A stretch of 16,627 nucleotides of DNA from positions 1-16,627 of the forward strand of contig JBGPYB010000107.1 in NCBI GenBank assembly GCA_041493035.1. The letters run 5' to 3'. Of this stretch, positions 6,509 through 13,135 are shown piece by piece. The translations under genes and the position numbers were made by a program. Below the pieces are notes generated by a model, which searched no databases, was not told the DNA's origin, and worked only from the letters and a program-made list of their open reading frames with translations. Source of the DNA: JBGPYB01 sp041493035 (lineage in GTDB: Bacteria; Acidobacteriota; Vicinamibacteria; Fen-336). The stretch's first letter is position 1, and each line of letters starts with the position of its first letter.

Positions 6509-7936
6509 TCAGGCCGCTGGCTTGATGTTTTGGTTCATCCGGAACAGATTGGCCGGATCGTACTTCGCCTTCAGCTTCGCCAGCCGCTCGTAGTTCGCCC
6601 CGTAGGCGCCCGTCTGCACCCGCTGGGTCTCGTCCTCGGGCATGAAGTTCACGTACACGCCGCCGGTGGCGAACGGGGCCGCGGCATCGAAGATCTGTCG
6701 CGTCCATGCGATGCATTCCTGGTCCTGCGCCGGATCTCTCCACCGCGTGTGGAGGTTCATGACGAATTCCACGTCGCGGTGCGGATAGGCGGTGGAGTTG
6801 GCGGGGATTCGATTGATCGCTCCCCCCAGGTGTCCGATGAAGATCTCGCACTCCGGGCTCGGCAGCCGGCCCACCGCGTCGAGCAGCACCCGGATGAATC
6901 CGTCGTCGAGCTTCTTGAAGTCGTGCGACTTCCAGTAGTTCCGCGCGCCCGGCGTGAGCAGTGGATCGAAGGCTGTCTGCCACCCCGCGAACGGGTGCGG
7001 CCCGACGACGTCGGCAATCGGCTTGCCCAGTGCTCGAAGCGGCGCGACCGCCTTCTCGGCCTTCTGCATGTCCCCGACGGCGCACACGGCGAACACCAGA
7101 ACCTCCCTGCCGTGGACCTCGGCTGGAAGGAAGGGGAGTGGCGGGGCCTTCCGCAGCACCACCCATGCGGTGACCTCGTCGGGGGCCGAGGCCACAAAGC
7201 GGCGGTAGCCCTCGAGGAGCTCCCTCGCCTGTGCGAACGGGTGAACGATCAGACCGGCCATGACCTCGGGCCCCACCGAATGGAGCCGATACTCAAACGA
7301 CGTCGCGACGGCGAAGTTTCCGCCGCCACCGCGCACCGCCCAGAACAGGTCGGAGTTCTCCTTGTCGCTCGCCTGCAAATACTTGCCGTCGGCAGTCACC
7401 AAGTCCACCGAGAGCAGGTTGTCCGCCGAGAGCCCGTACTTGCGGCTGATCCACCCGAACCCGCCGCCGAGCGTGAGGCCAGCGACTCCGGTCGTGGAGT
7501 TGATTCCCAGTGGAGTGGCGAGACCGAAGGCCTGCGCCTCGCGATCGAACTCGCTCAGGATCACCCCCGGCTCGACGCGCGCCGTGCGGCCGGCGGGATT
7601 CACGCGCACCGACTTCATCGGCGACAGGTCGAGCATCAAGCCGTTGTCGCACACGGCGTTGCCTGCGATGTTGTGCCCACCGCCGCGTACGGCGAGCAGC
7701 AGGTGGTGCTCGCGCGCGAAGCCGACGGCGCGGATCACGTCGGCCGCTCCGGCCGCACGCACGATGACCGCGGGCCTGCGGTCGATCATCGCGTTCCAGA
7801 TCGTGCGGGCGTCGTCGTAGCCCGGCTCGCCGGGCAGGCACAGCGTGCCGCGGAGGCCCGCGCGCAGTCCGTCGAGCGCATCCACCGGGATGGCGTGCTG
7901 GTTCCGATCGAGCTTCTTGAGACCGACCTGAGTCAT
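6509..7936 (-). CDS. FAD-binding oxidoreductase, berberine-bridge (BBE-like) type
   Basis: A 475-aa flavoprotein of the VAO/PCMH superfamily. Residues about 50-220 form the FAD-binding domain: RPAVIVRAAGAADVIRAV, then AVRGGGHNIAGNAV with His88, the usual 8-alpha-histidyl FAD attachment residue, then NSTTGVAGLTLGGGFGWISR for pyrophosphate binding. The Cys that gives a second covalent FAD bond in berberine-bridge enzymes is replaced by Ser/Thr in this loop, so attachment is probably through His88 alone. The C-terminus has the BBE signature: VYVNFMPEDE, then YGANYERLAKLKAKYDP and NLFRMNQNI. These enzymes oxidise alcohols, sugars or aromatic and alkaloid-like compounds with oxygen. The ATG at 7936 follows GGGAGG by seven bases, a good ribosome binding site. 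The frame stays open upstream through the opposite gene, but that is only the antisense shadow. The divergent AraC regulator is its likely controller. Confidence 0.93.
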   Translation of the reverse strand: MTQVGLKKLDRNQHAIPVDALDGLRAGLRGTLCLPGEPGYDDARTIWNAMIDRRPAVIVRAAGAADVIRAVGFAREHHLLLAVRGGGHNIAGNAVCDNGLMLDLSPMKSVRVNPAGRTARVEPGVILSEFDREAQAFGLATPLGINSTTGVAGLTLGGGFGWISRKYGLSADNLLSVDLVTADGKYLQASDKENSDLFWAVRGGGGNFAVATSFEYRLHSVGPEVMAGLIVHPFAQARELLEGYRRFVASAPDEVTAWVVLRKAPPLPFLPAEVHGREVLVFAVCAVGDMQKAEKAVAPLRALGKPIADVVGPHPFAGWQTAFDPLLTPGARNYWKSHDFKKLDDGFIRVLLDAVGRLPSPECEIFIGHLGGAINRIPANSTAYPHRDVEFVMNLHTRWRDPAQDQECIAWTRQIFDAAAPFATGGVYVNFMPEDETQRVQTGAYGANYERLAKLKAKYDPANLFRMNQNIKPAA

Positions 7937-8116
7937 TCTGAAACCCTCCCCTCGGCAATGTGCCGGACCGATTGGGACCACGTTCATGGGAGAAGAATGC
8001 CAAGGTGGCGGAGTTGACGTCTGGCCGCGCGTCGGGAAAACTTGATCGAGCGTCCGGGACGCATTGCCGACATTGCCAGGTGTCCGCGGGTCCTTGCCGA
8101 ACGTCCAGGGGGGACG
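7937..8116. promoter_or_regulatory. Divergent control region with repeated CATTGCCG octamer
   Basis: The 180 bases between the two divergent starts hold three copies of one octamer. CATTGCCG (8062-8069) and CATTGCCA (8071-8078) are in tandem with a 9-base period. An inverted copy, CGGCAATG (7953-7960), lies just upstream of the oxidoreductase start. Direct half-sites of this kind are typical AraC-family operators, although 9 bases is short of one helical turn. A possible forward -35 (TTGACG, 8014-8019) has a poor -10 (AAAACT, 8037-8042) 17 bases on, which would put the tandem copies downstream of the promoter, a repressing position. Confidence 0.4.
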
Positions 8117-9130
8117 ATGAGCGGAGACACCCTGTCCGATCTGCTGCGCGCCGTGCGGCTCCATGGCGCGGTCTTCTACTACATCGAAGGGGCCCCGCCT
8201 TGGGTGGCGGAGGCCCCTCACGTGCGTGAGATCATCCCAGCCATCATGCCTGGCGCGGAGCACATGATCGAGTTCCACGGGATCGTGAAGGGTTCCTGCT
8301 GGGCCGCGATTGTGGGTGAATCGCCCATTCGCCTGGAAGCGGGCGACGTCATCCTCTTCCCGCAGGGCGATCCGCACGTCATGTCGAGCGCGCCTGGCAT
8401 GCGCGCGCCAAGCGTCGACACGACCCTCTTCTTCTCGCCGCGCCCGCCCCAATTGCCCTATGCGCTGAGTATGAAGGAGGCGGACGTGACGACGACCCGC
8501 CTGGCCGGCAGCGACCCTGATCGTGCGACGGTGGTCTGCGGCTTCCTGGGGCTCGACGCCCGGCCGTTCAATCCGCTTCTCGCGGCGCTCCCTCGCGTGC
8601 TTCGGATTCCAGGGAGCACGCTGGGAGCCGACTCCTGGGTCACGACCTTCATGCGGGCGGTCGTGGCCGAGTCGAACTCGAGGCGGCCCGGGGGCGAAGC
8701 GGTGCTCGAACGGATGAGCGAGATGCTCTTCGTGGAGGTGTTGCGCCGGCACATCGACTCGCTCCCGCCGGAACAGAAGGGGTGGCTCGCCGGAATGCGG
8801 GATCCCGTTATTGGGCGCGCGCTCTCCCTCATCCACGAGAAGCCCGCCGAAGCGTGGACGCTGGAGCGATTGAGCGAGGCGGCGGGGCTCTCGCGGTCGT
8901 CGCTCCACGAACGCTTCGTGCATTTCATCGGCCAGCCGCCGATGCAATATCTGACCCAGTGGAGAATGCAGGTCGCGGCGGGCCTGTTACGAGACACGAC
9001 CGCAAAGCTGGTGGCGGTGGCGCTGGACGTCGGCTACGAGAGTGAAGCCGCCTTCTCGCGGGCTTTCAAGCGAGTCGCCGGCGTATCGCCCGGAGCGTGG
9101 CGAAAGGGGAGGCGGGCGACGTCACGATGA
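8117..9130 (+). CDS. AraC-family transcriptional regulator with cupin sensor domain
   Basis: A 337-aa regulator. The N-terminal half (about residues 10-190) is a cupin-type ligand-binding domain: MIEFHGIVKGSCWAAI, then IRLEAGDVILFPQGDPHVM, the classic cupin strand pattern with the PxGxxH turn. The C-terminal 95 residues carry the two helix-turn-helices of the AraC/XylS family: WTLERLSEAAGLSRSSLHER (from Trp247), and AVALDVGYESEAAFSRAFKR with the GYES turn at 306-309, followed by GVSPGAWRK. The ATG at 8117 is preceded by AGGGGGGA, an excellent ribosome binding site; an in-frame TTG at 8042 is less likely. It is transcribed away from the FAD oxidoreductase, the usual arrangement for a local activator or repressor. 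The ligand is unknown; the enzyme's substrate is the natural guess. Confidence 0.95.
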   Translation: MSGDTLSDLLRAVRLHGAVFYYIEGAPPWVAEAPHVREIIPAIMPGAEHMIEFHGIVKGSCWAAIVGESPIRLEAGDVILFPQGDPHVMSSAPGMRAPSVDTTLFFSPRPPQLPYALSMKEADVTTTRLAGSDPDRATVVCGFLGLDARPFNPLLAALPRVLRIPGSTLGADSWVTTFMRAVVAESNSRRPGGEAVLERMSEMLFVEVLRRHIDSLPPEQKGWLAGMRDPVIGRALSLIHEKPAEAWTLERLSEAAGLSRSSLHERFVHFIGQPPMQYLTQWRMQVAAGLLRDTTAKLVAVALDVGYESEAAFSRAFKRVAGVSPGAWRKGRRATSR

Positions 9131-9377
9131 TCCACGTTGCCCGGACGAGCCGGGGGCAGGACACGCGGCAGGCTGCCGGTGAGCCCACGCCGTGATGTGA
9201 GCCATGTCCCGGATCGCTACGCCCGCGCACAGGCGGGCCGTGGGGTTCCGGTGTCGGGCGCCGCCAGCCGGGTCCATCAAGCGCGGGGTCGATCGGGACG
9301 CGCGGTTGGCCGATGCGGGGCCTTCCGTGAGATGGAAGTGCGCAGTATGGTCCCGCGAGGATCTGACCTGGTGGACT
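9131..9377. other. Intergenic stretch, probably the lost front of the next remnant
   Basis: No recognisable gene. The forward frame leading into the luciferase-like remnant is open here, but its residues do not resemble the family, so the upstream part appears deleted or scrambled. Confidence 0.4.
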
Positions 9378-9530
9378 CTGCGGGCGCTCGGCGTGTCGCT
9401 CGCCGATCGGGGCGCTCGAACCGACGAGTACCTGGCCGCGATGCGGGCGCTCTGGGATGAGCCCACCCCATCGTTCTCGGGGCGATTCGTCTCCTTCGCT
9501 GATGTCATCGAGAGCCCGCCGGGGCTCTGA
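9378..9530 (+). pseudogene. Luciferase-like (LLM class) flavin monooxygenase remnant
   Basis: A forward frame ending at TGA 9528-9530 reads LRALGVSLADRGARTDEYLA, MRALWDEPTPSFSGRFVSFADV and then ESPPGL. This is the characteristic middle of LLM-class F420- or FMN-dependent oxidoreductases (ALGVxxxDRGARTDEYLxxxRALWxExxxSFxGRFVxFxxV). Family members are about 280-350 aa; here only about 50 recognisable residues survive. The N-terminal barrel strands and the C-terminal PPIxxGG segment are not found in any nearby frame. The gene is therefore a decayed internal piece, lying in the same direction as the AraC regulator just upstream. The family match is from pattern recognition only. Confidence 0.6.
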
Positions 9531-9910
9531 CCGCGATTTACCGGCGGAAGTCGAGGGCCGGCTCACAGGCCGTTGCGAGCGAGCTCCCGCAACCACGAGC
9601 GCCCCGCGATAACAGCCCACGCTGTGACCCCGCCTTCACGTCCAGGTGCGACGGGTGGGGTTCGGCCGTCTCGGCCTGCCAACGCCGACGTACCCGTGAC
9701 CCACCGATCAACAACCGACCGACTTCGATGAGGCGACGTCTTCGTTGGTCGGTGCGGGGCTCAGCCCGGCGCCGATGCCGACATCCGCGGAGAGCCCAGG
9801 GGTCTTCGCTCCCCCGGCGGGGCCGGGCCGAGGATCCGCCGCTTCGACCAGGCCAAGGACACGAGTGGCTCTCGAGGCCGGCAGCTCTGGACGTAGCCGG
9901 ACCGGGTGGG
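9531..9910. other. Gene-free stretch downstream of the nucleotidyltransferase
   Basis: About 380 bases with no supported gene on either strand. It contains the imperfect palindrome at 9748-9782, which lies 129 bases past the reverse-strand nucleotidyltransferase stop. Confidence 0.5.
9748..9782. repeat. Imperfect GC-rich palindrome, REP-like
   Basis: GTCGGTGCGGGGC, then TCA, then GCCCGGCGCCGATGCCGAC: arms of roughly 13-19 bases that match imperfectly around a GGGC-TCA-GCCC core. Such elements are commonly dispersed as intergenic repeats in high-GC genomes; only one copy is in this window. It could also end the reverse-strand transcript. Confidence 0.35.
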
Positions 9911-11062
9911 TCAGGCGTTCCGCAGCAGCCGGGCCCAGAGGGCGGACGGCAGGTCGCGGAGGCGCGCGAGGCCGTAGAGGTGCTGAAGATAACGCGGGAA
10001 GCCCCGTAAGCCCTGTAAGCCCTGGGGTTGGCCGGCGCTGCCGCTCAGCCGCAGATAGTGGCAGACGAGGCGGGGAAGCGCGCCGTACCACCCCCAGGGT
10101 CGAATGCGGGCCCTGTACTCGAACCGCTCGAACCTCGACACCTGCGAGGCCCGGAGGGTGGCCAGCACCACGTCGGGGACCGGCGCATCGAGCGTGTCTC
10201 GCATGAACGCAAGCGCCTCTCGAAGCGGGAGGATGAGCTTGAGGTGCCGAGCCTGGGTGAGGAGCCGGCTCCACTCGAAGCTCGGCCCGGCGGCTTGGAG
10301 AATCAGCATCGCGTCGGCCACCCAGCGGAGTGGTGGAACCGGATTCCACGCCACGCCGTGGACGGTCGCATGCAGGAGTTGGTCGGCTCGACAGAGCGCC
10401 GAGGTCGGCACGCCGTCGACCGCCACTGCCTGCGCCGCAGCCCAGAAGGCGTCGTCCGCCCCGGGTCCGCAGCACTCCCAGCAGAGGTGCCAGTGAAGAT
10501 CGAGTCTGGTGTCCCTGCGGTCCTGGAAGAGATGCGAGTGTGTGACGGGAACGACGCGTTCTGGAACCGGCAGCTGCGGCGTCCATCCCAACTGCCGCAG
10601 CAGGGCCATCGCCCCCGACGCCTTGTCCGTTCGCACCAGCAGATCCAGGTCGCTCATTGGGCGCAGCCCCGGATCCGAGTAGTAGAGGACGAGCAGGGCC
10701 GCGCCCTTGAGAATCATGGTTTCCAGCCCGGCCTCGGAGAACGCCGCGAGCAGGGTGGCAAGGCGCTCCATGAGGGCGACGTTCTTCGACCGGGTATCCC
10801 GGCACACCTCCTCGAGCCGCGCCATGATGGGATCCCGGACCTCGTGCCGGCGCAGGTTGTGTGCCAGCAGCGGGAGCAGCCGAAACGATCCCCGGTCGAG
10901 GCGATCGAGGTTCACCTGCCCTCGCCAGGCCTGGAAGGCCTCGAGCGCCGGCGCGCCGGTCAGAAGCACCGCCCGCAGCAGCAGCGTCTGCTGGAGCGTC
11001 GGCCAGCAGCTGCCACGCGAGTGCGCATTCCTCGTGACGATCCGGGCGAGATCACGGGTCAC
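9911..11062 (-). CDS. Nucleotidyltransferase family protein (PF14907, NTP_transf_5 type)
   Basis: A 383-aa protein on the reverse strand. It carries the nucleotidyltransferase-fold signature METMILKGAALLVLY (Lys119-Gly120), then DPGLRPMSDLDLLV with the metal-binding pair Asp138/Asp140. Flanking pieces also fit the PF14907 family: LLLRAVLLTGAPALEAFQAW, LDRGSFRLLPLLAHNL, DLHWHLCWEC and ADQLLHATVHG (read from METM as LETM in the protein). Family members are presumed to transfer a nucleotide or phosphosugar-type group, substrate undefined, and typically sit in exopolysaccharide or lasso-peptide clusters next to HprK-like kinases, as here. The start chosen is the GTG at 11062, with AGGGAG about a dozen bases upstream; this gives the expected length. 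The frame is open to 11305, but the extra residues look non-coding. It is transcribed away from the glycosyltransferase operon. Confidence 0.85.
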   Translation of the reverse strand: MTRDLARIVTRNAHSRGSCWPTLQQTLLLRAVLLTGAPALEAFQAWRGQVNLDRLDRGSFRLLPLLAHNLRRHEVRDPIMARLEEVCRDTRSKNVALMERLATLLAAFSEAGLETMILKGAALLVLYYSDPGLRPMSDLDLLVRTDKASGAMALLRQLGWTPQLPVPERVVPVTHSHLFQDRRDTRLDLHWHLCWECCGPGADDAFWAAAQAVAVDGVPTSALCRADQLLHATVHGVAWNPVPPLRWVADAMLILQAAGPSFEWSRLLTQARHLKLILPLREALAFMRDTLDAPVPDVVLATLRASQVSRFERFEYRARIRPWGWYGALPRLVCHYLRLSGSAGQPQGLQGLRGFPRYLQHLYGLARLRDLPSALWARLLRNA

Positions 11063-11744
11063 GTAGCGATTCTGCTCCCTCTTGGCGTCGCTCCTACACC
11101 CCGATCGCAGAGGCACCAGCCGCCGCGGTGAACGGCGCGAGCGTCCGTCGCTTCTAAGAGCGGCGTGGCCGATTCCACGGTACACGATCCGCGGCGGATC
11201 GCGGCGGGCATCATCGCCCGTGGACGGCTTGAGACTCCGCGTGCCATCGTTGCCCGTCGCAGAGAGAGGCATGAGGTCGATCCATCGTGAACGAGCACGA
11301 CTCACTCAACTGATCTTGAACCATGTGCGAGCGGGACGTGCCTAGGCGCGCGCCCTCGGACATCCGGCGATCGTTGCCGCTCTCGCGCCTCGGGATCACA
11401 CGCTCGCGTCTCAGGCGACAAGTCTCTGGAGCTCGTGGTCTTTGGCCGGGTGATCCTCGGCCGACTGCCGGCATCACCAGTCACGGACCCGCTCCGGGCG
11501 GTCCATTGCGAGCCCGTCGCGGCCGCGAACGACACAGGGCAGGGCGGCAGAGATCACGAGGTGAGCTGGACGGCGTGACGGGACGCGGGCCGCCGTGGAC
11601 AGAAGGACTGGGTGACGGGTAGACTCGACAGTGAGGTGGCGTCCTGTGCGGCGGCCCCTCCTTGGAGCACTCCTGGGACGCCATGCGGCATCGCCTGGGG
11701 TGAGCGTCCTCGACGATCACGCAGGGGACCGAGGGAGGCGTCGC
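11063..11744. other. Gene-free stretch between the two arms of the locus
   Basis: About 680 bases with no recognisable gene on either strand. Open frames are arginine-rich and lack family features. It should contain the divergent promoters of the nucleotidyltransferase and of the forward operon, but no convincing -35/-10 pair was found. A long-loop inverted repeat (GGCGTCC near 11640 with GGACGCC near 11678) is the only structure noted. Confidence 0.45.
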
Positions 11745-11942
11745 ATGAGTGCACGCCGTGCGTTGGGTCTGGGTCGACGGTCTCGGGCCGTGCGCGTCAG
11801 GGCGGCCTCTTGGCTGTCCGAGCTCAGGCACGCTGGGCCCGATCTGCGGGTCACGTGTCTCGGGTTCCGGGCGGCGCGGAACTGGGGAGACGCGCTCGAT
11901 CCGTTCCCGATCGAGGCGTTCTCGCGCCGGCCGGCCCGCTGA
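11745..11942 (+). pseudogene. Truncated polysaccharide pyruvyl transferase-like N-terminus
   Basis: A 65-codon frame with a strong ribosome binding site (GAGGGAGG, six bases before the ATG at 11745). The first 32 residues are basic and unremarkable. The second half reads LRVTCLGFRAARNWGDALDP and then FPIEAFSRRP. That resembles the beginning of polysaccharide pyruvyl transferase proteins (VxxxGxxxxxNxGDxLxPxLIExLSGR), which add ketal pyruvate to surface glycans. The usual roughly 250-350 further residues are missing: a TGA follows at 11940-11942, and the glycosyltransferase gene starts 62 bases later. It is therefore either a truncated relic or a real small protein that keeps a working translation start. 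The resemblance is short and unverified. Confidence 0.45.
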
Positions 11943-12004
11943 CTCGACACGCCGCGATCCGGGCCCACGGGGCTCTCGCACGGTCCAGGATCGGGTCGGC
12001 GTAG

Positions 12005-13054
12005 ATGAAGGTTGCCTTCTTCCTCTTCTTCCCTCCGACGATCTGGGCTCCTGGCGGCGTCTCGGTTCGTGTCGAGCGCTCGAAGGCGGCTCTCGAGCGA
12101 CTCGGGGTGCACGTGTCGCTCTTCAACCACTGGGAGCGGTCGAGGGACTTTGACCTGCTGCACGTCTTCGGCTCGACGCATGAGGTGGCAGGGCTCGTCG
12201 AGAGCGCCAAGGGCCTGGGAATTCCGACCGTCGTCTCCGCCATCTTTGACTCGGGTCTCTCGGTGTGGAAGGGGTGGGCAGCGGTGCGCGTTGCTCGACT
12301 CCTGCCTCTCACGACCGTCCACGGGCTGCGTCGGCGGCTTTTTCATCGCGCCGATATCGTGATTGCGACCTCGAAGGCCGAGAGTGCGGCGTTGCACTCA
12401 CGGTTCGGTCTAGATCCCCGCAAGCTGAGAGTCGTCCATGCGGGCATAGACGGCGACAGATTCCGAGACGCTCGCGCGGATGCCTTCACGGAGCGCTATG
12501 GCCTCAAGAACTTCGTTCTCCGGGTCGGTCGCGTGAGGCGGAACAAGGGGCAGAGCAGACTGATCCGTGCCCTCGATGGTCTGGGTCTCGACCTCGTGAT
12601 CATCGGACCGGAGGATCCGACAGACCCGCAGGGTGTGCGGGAGTTCCGCTCCCTGCTCAGAGGCCGAAAGTGGGTGCACTACCTTGGCCAGATTCCCCAT
12701 GACGATCCGCTCCTCCCGAGCGCCTTCAAGGCCGCCCGCGTTCACGCGCTGACCAGTTCGTTCGAGTCTCTGGGATTCGTGACGCTGGAAGCGGCGGCGG
12801 CGGGTTGCGCCGTCGCGACCGGCCCGTACGCGCCCATCGTCGAATACCTGGGCAGTCGGCCTTACTACGTCAACCCGGAATCGGAGGCTTCGATTCGGAC
12901 TGTGGTCAGGCGAGCGTACGAGAACGGACCCGACCCGGGGCTCGCCGAGTTCGTGCACCAGAGCTACTCGTGGGAGTCCGCCGCCCGGCAACTGAAGGAC
13001 GTGTACAGCGCCCTCCTGGACCAGACCCAAGCGGGCCGGCCCATTGGCGGCTAG
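12005..13054 (+). CDS. Glycosyltransferase family 4 (GT-B fold)
   Basis: A 349-aa retaining glycosyltransferase. It would transfer a sugar from a nucleotide-sugar donor to a lipid-linked or growing glycan (or other) acceptor at the cytoplasmic membrane face. The N-terminal Rossmann domain contains PPTIWAPGGVSVRVERSK and FDLLHVFGSTHE. The C-terminal domain has HAGIDGDRF, FVLRVGRVRRNKGQSRLIRA (donor site), HYLGQIPHDD, and the EX7E motif FESLGFVTLEAAAAGC with Glu254 and Glu262. Length is normal for GT4. The ATG at 12005 lies in GTAGATG without a good ribosome binding site. Its stop TAG overlaps the AGGAG that serves the 22-codon ORF 10 bases downstream. It is the first intact gene of a tightly packed operon with two kinases and a second glycosyltransferase. 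Confidence 0.93.
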   Translation: MKVAFFLFFPPTIWAPGGVSVRVERSKAALERLGVHVSLFNHWERSRDFDLLHVFGSTHEVAGLVESAKGLGIPTVVSAIFDSGLSVWKGWAAVRVARLLPLTTVHGLRRRLFHRADIVIATSKAESAALHSRFGLDPRKLRVVHAGIDGDRFRDARADAFTERYGLKNFVLRVGRVRRNKGQSRLIRALDGLGLDLVIIGPEDPTDPQGVREFRSLLRGRKWVHYLGQIPHDDPLLPSAFKAARVHALTSSFESLGFVTLEAAAAGCAVATGPYAPIVEYLGSRPYYVNPESEASIRTVVRRAYENGPDPGLAEFVHQSYSWESAARQLKDVYSALLDQTQAGRPIGG

Positions 13055-13057
13055 GAG
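13053..13057 (+). promoter_or_regulatory. Ideal ribosome binding site AGGAG
   Basis: AGGAG overlaps the glycosyltransferase stop codon and stands seven bases (CTTTCAG) before the ATG at 13065. It is a textbook Shine-Dalgarno for the 22-codon ORF and is much stronger than anything before the flanking genes. Confidence 0.6.
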
Positions 13058-13064
13058 CTTTCAG

Positions 13065-13133
13065 ATGTCCAGGCCGAGCGCGCAGGGCATCGAACGCGCT
13101 AGCCGTGGGATCCATCAAGAGGCGCAACGCTGA
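13065..13133 (+). CDS. Possible 22-aa peptide or coupling ORF
   Basis: The frame ATG 13065 to TGA 13131-13133 encodes 22 residues. It begins MSRPSAQGIE and ends GIHQEAQR, is hydrophilic and basic, and has no Cys or hydrophobic core. The ideal AGGAG at 13053-13057 supports translation. Its stop lies only 2 bases before the start of the kinase gene, so ribosomes finishing here could restart directly on that gene. It might be a pure coupling device for the kinase, or a small peptide substrate of the adjacent HprK-like kinase, which would use a Ser (residues 2, 5 or 13). It has no lasso-precursor pattern (no Gly/Asp/Glu ring spacing with YxxPxLxxxG leader). A chance ORF is possible, because 22 codons is short. 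Confidence 0.35.
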   Translation: MSRPSAQGIERASRGIHQEAQR

Positions 13134-13135
13134 CC

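Noticed and set aside
6356..8017. A 553-codon forward frame opposite the FAD oxidoreductase
   Set aside because: It is an antisense shadow rich in His, Arg and Val with no family features; the reverse gene has clear motifs throughout.
6509..8947. An 812-codon reverse-strand frame extending the FAD oxidoreductase through the AraC gene
   Set aside because: The extra 337 residues are the antisense reading of the AraC gene; the ATG at 7936 has a good ribosome binding site and gives the normal family length.
9708..10805. A 365-codon reverse frame inside the nucleotidyltransferase region
   Set aside because: Shifted reading of the same strand; Pro/Arg/Ala-rich and without motifs, while the other frame has the nucleotidyltransferase signature.
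11745..11942. The 65-codon ORF as a lasso-peptide or other RiPP precursor
   Set aside because: No leader/core pattern is present, and the second half reads better as the start of a polysaccharide pyruvyl transferase.
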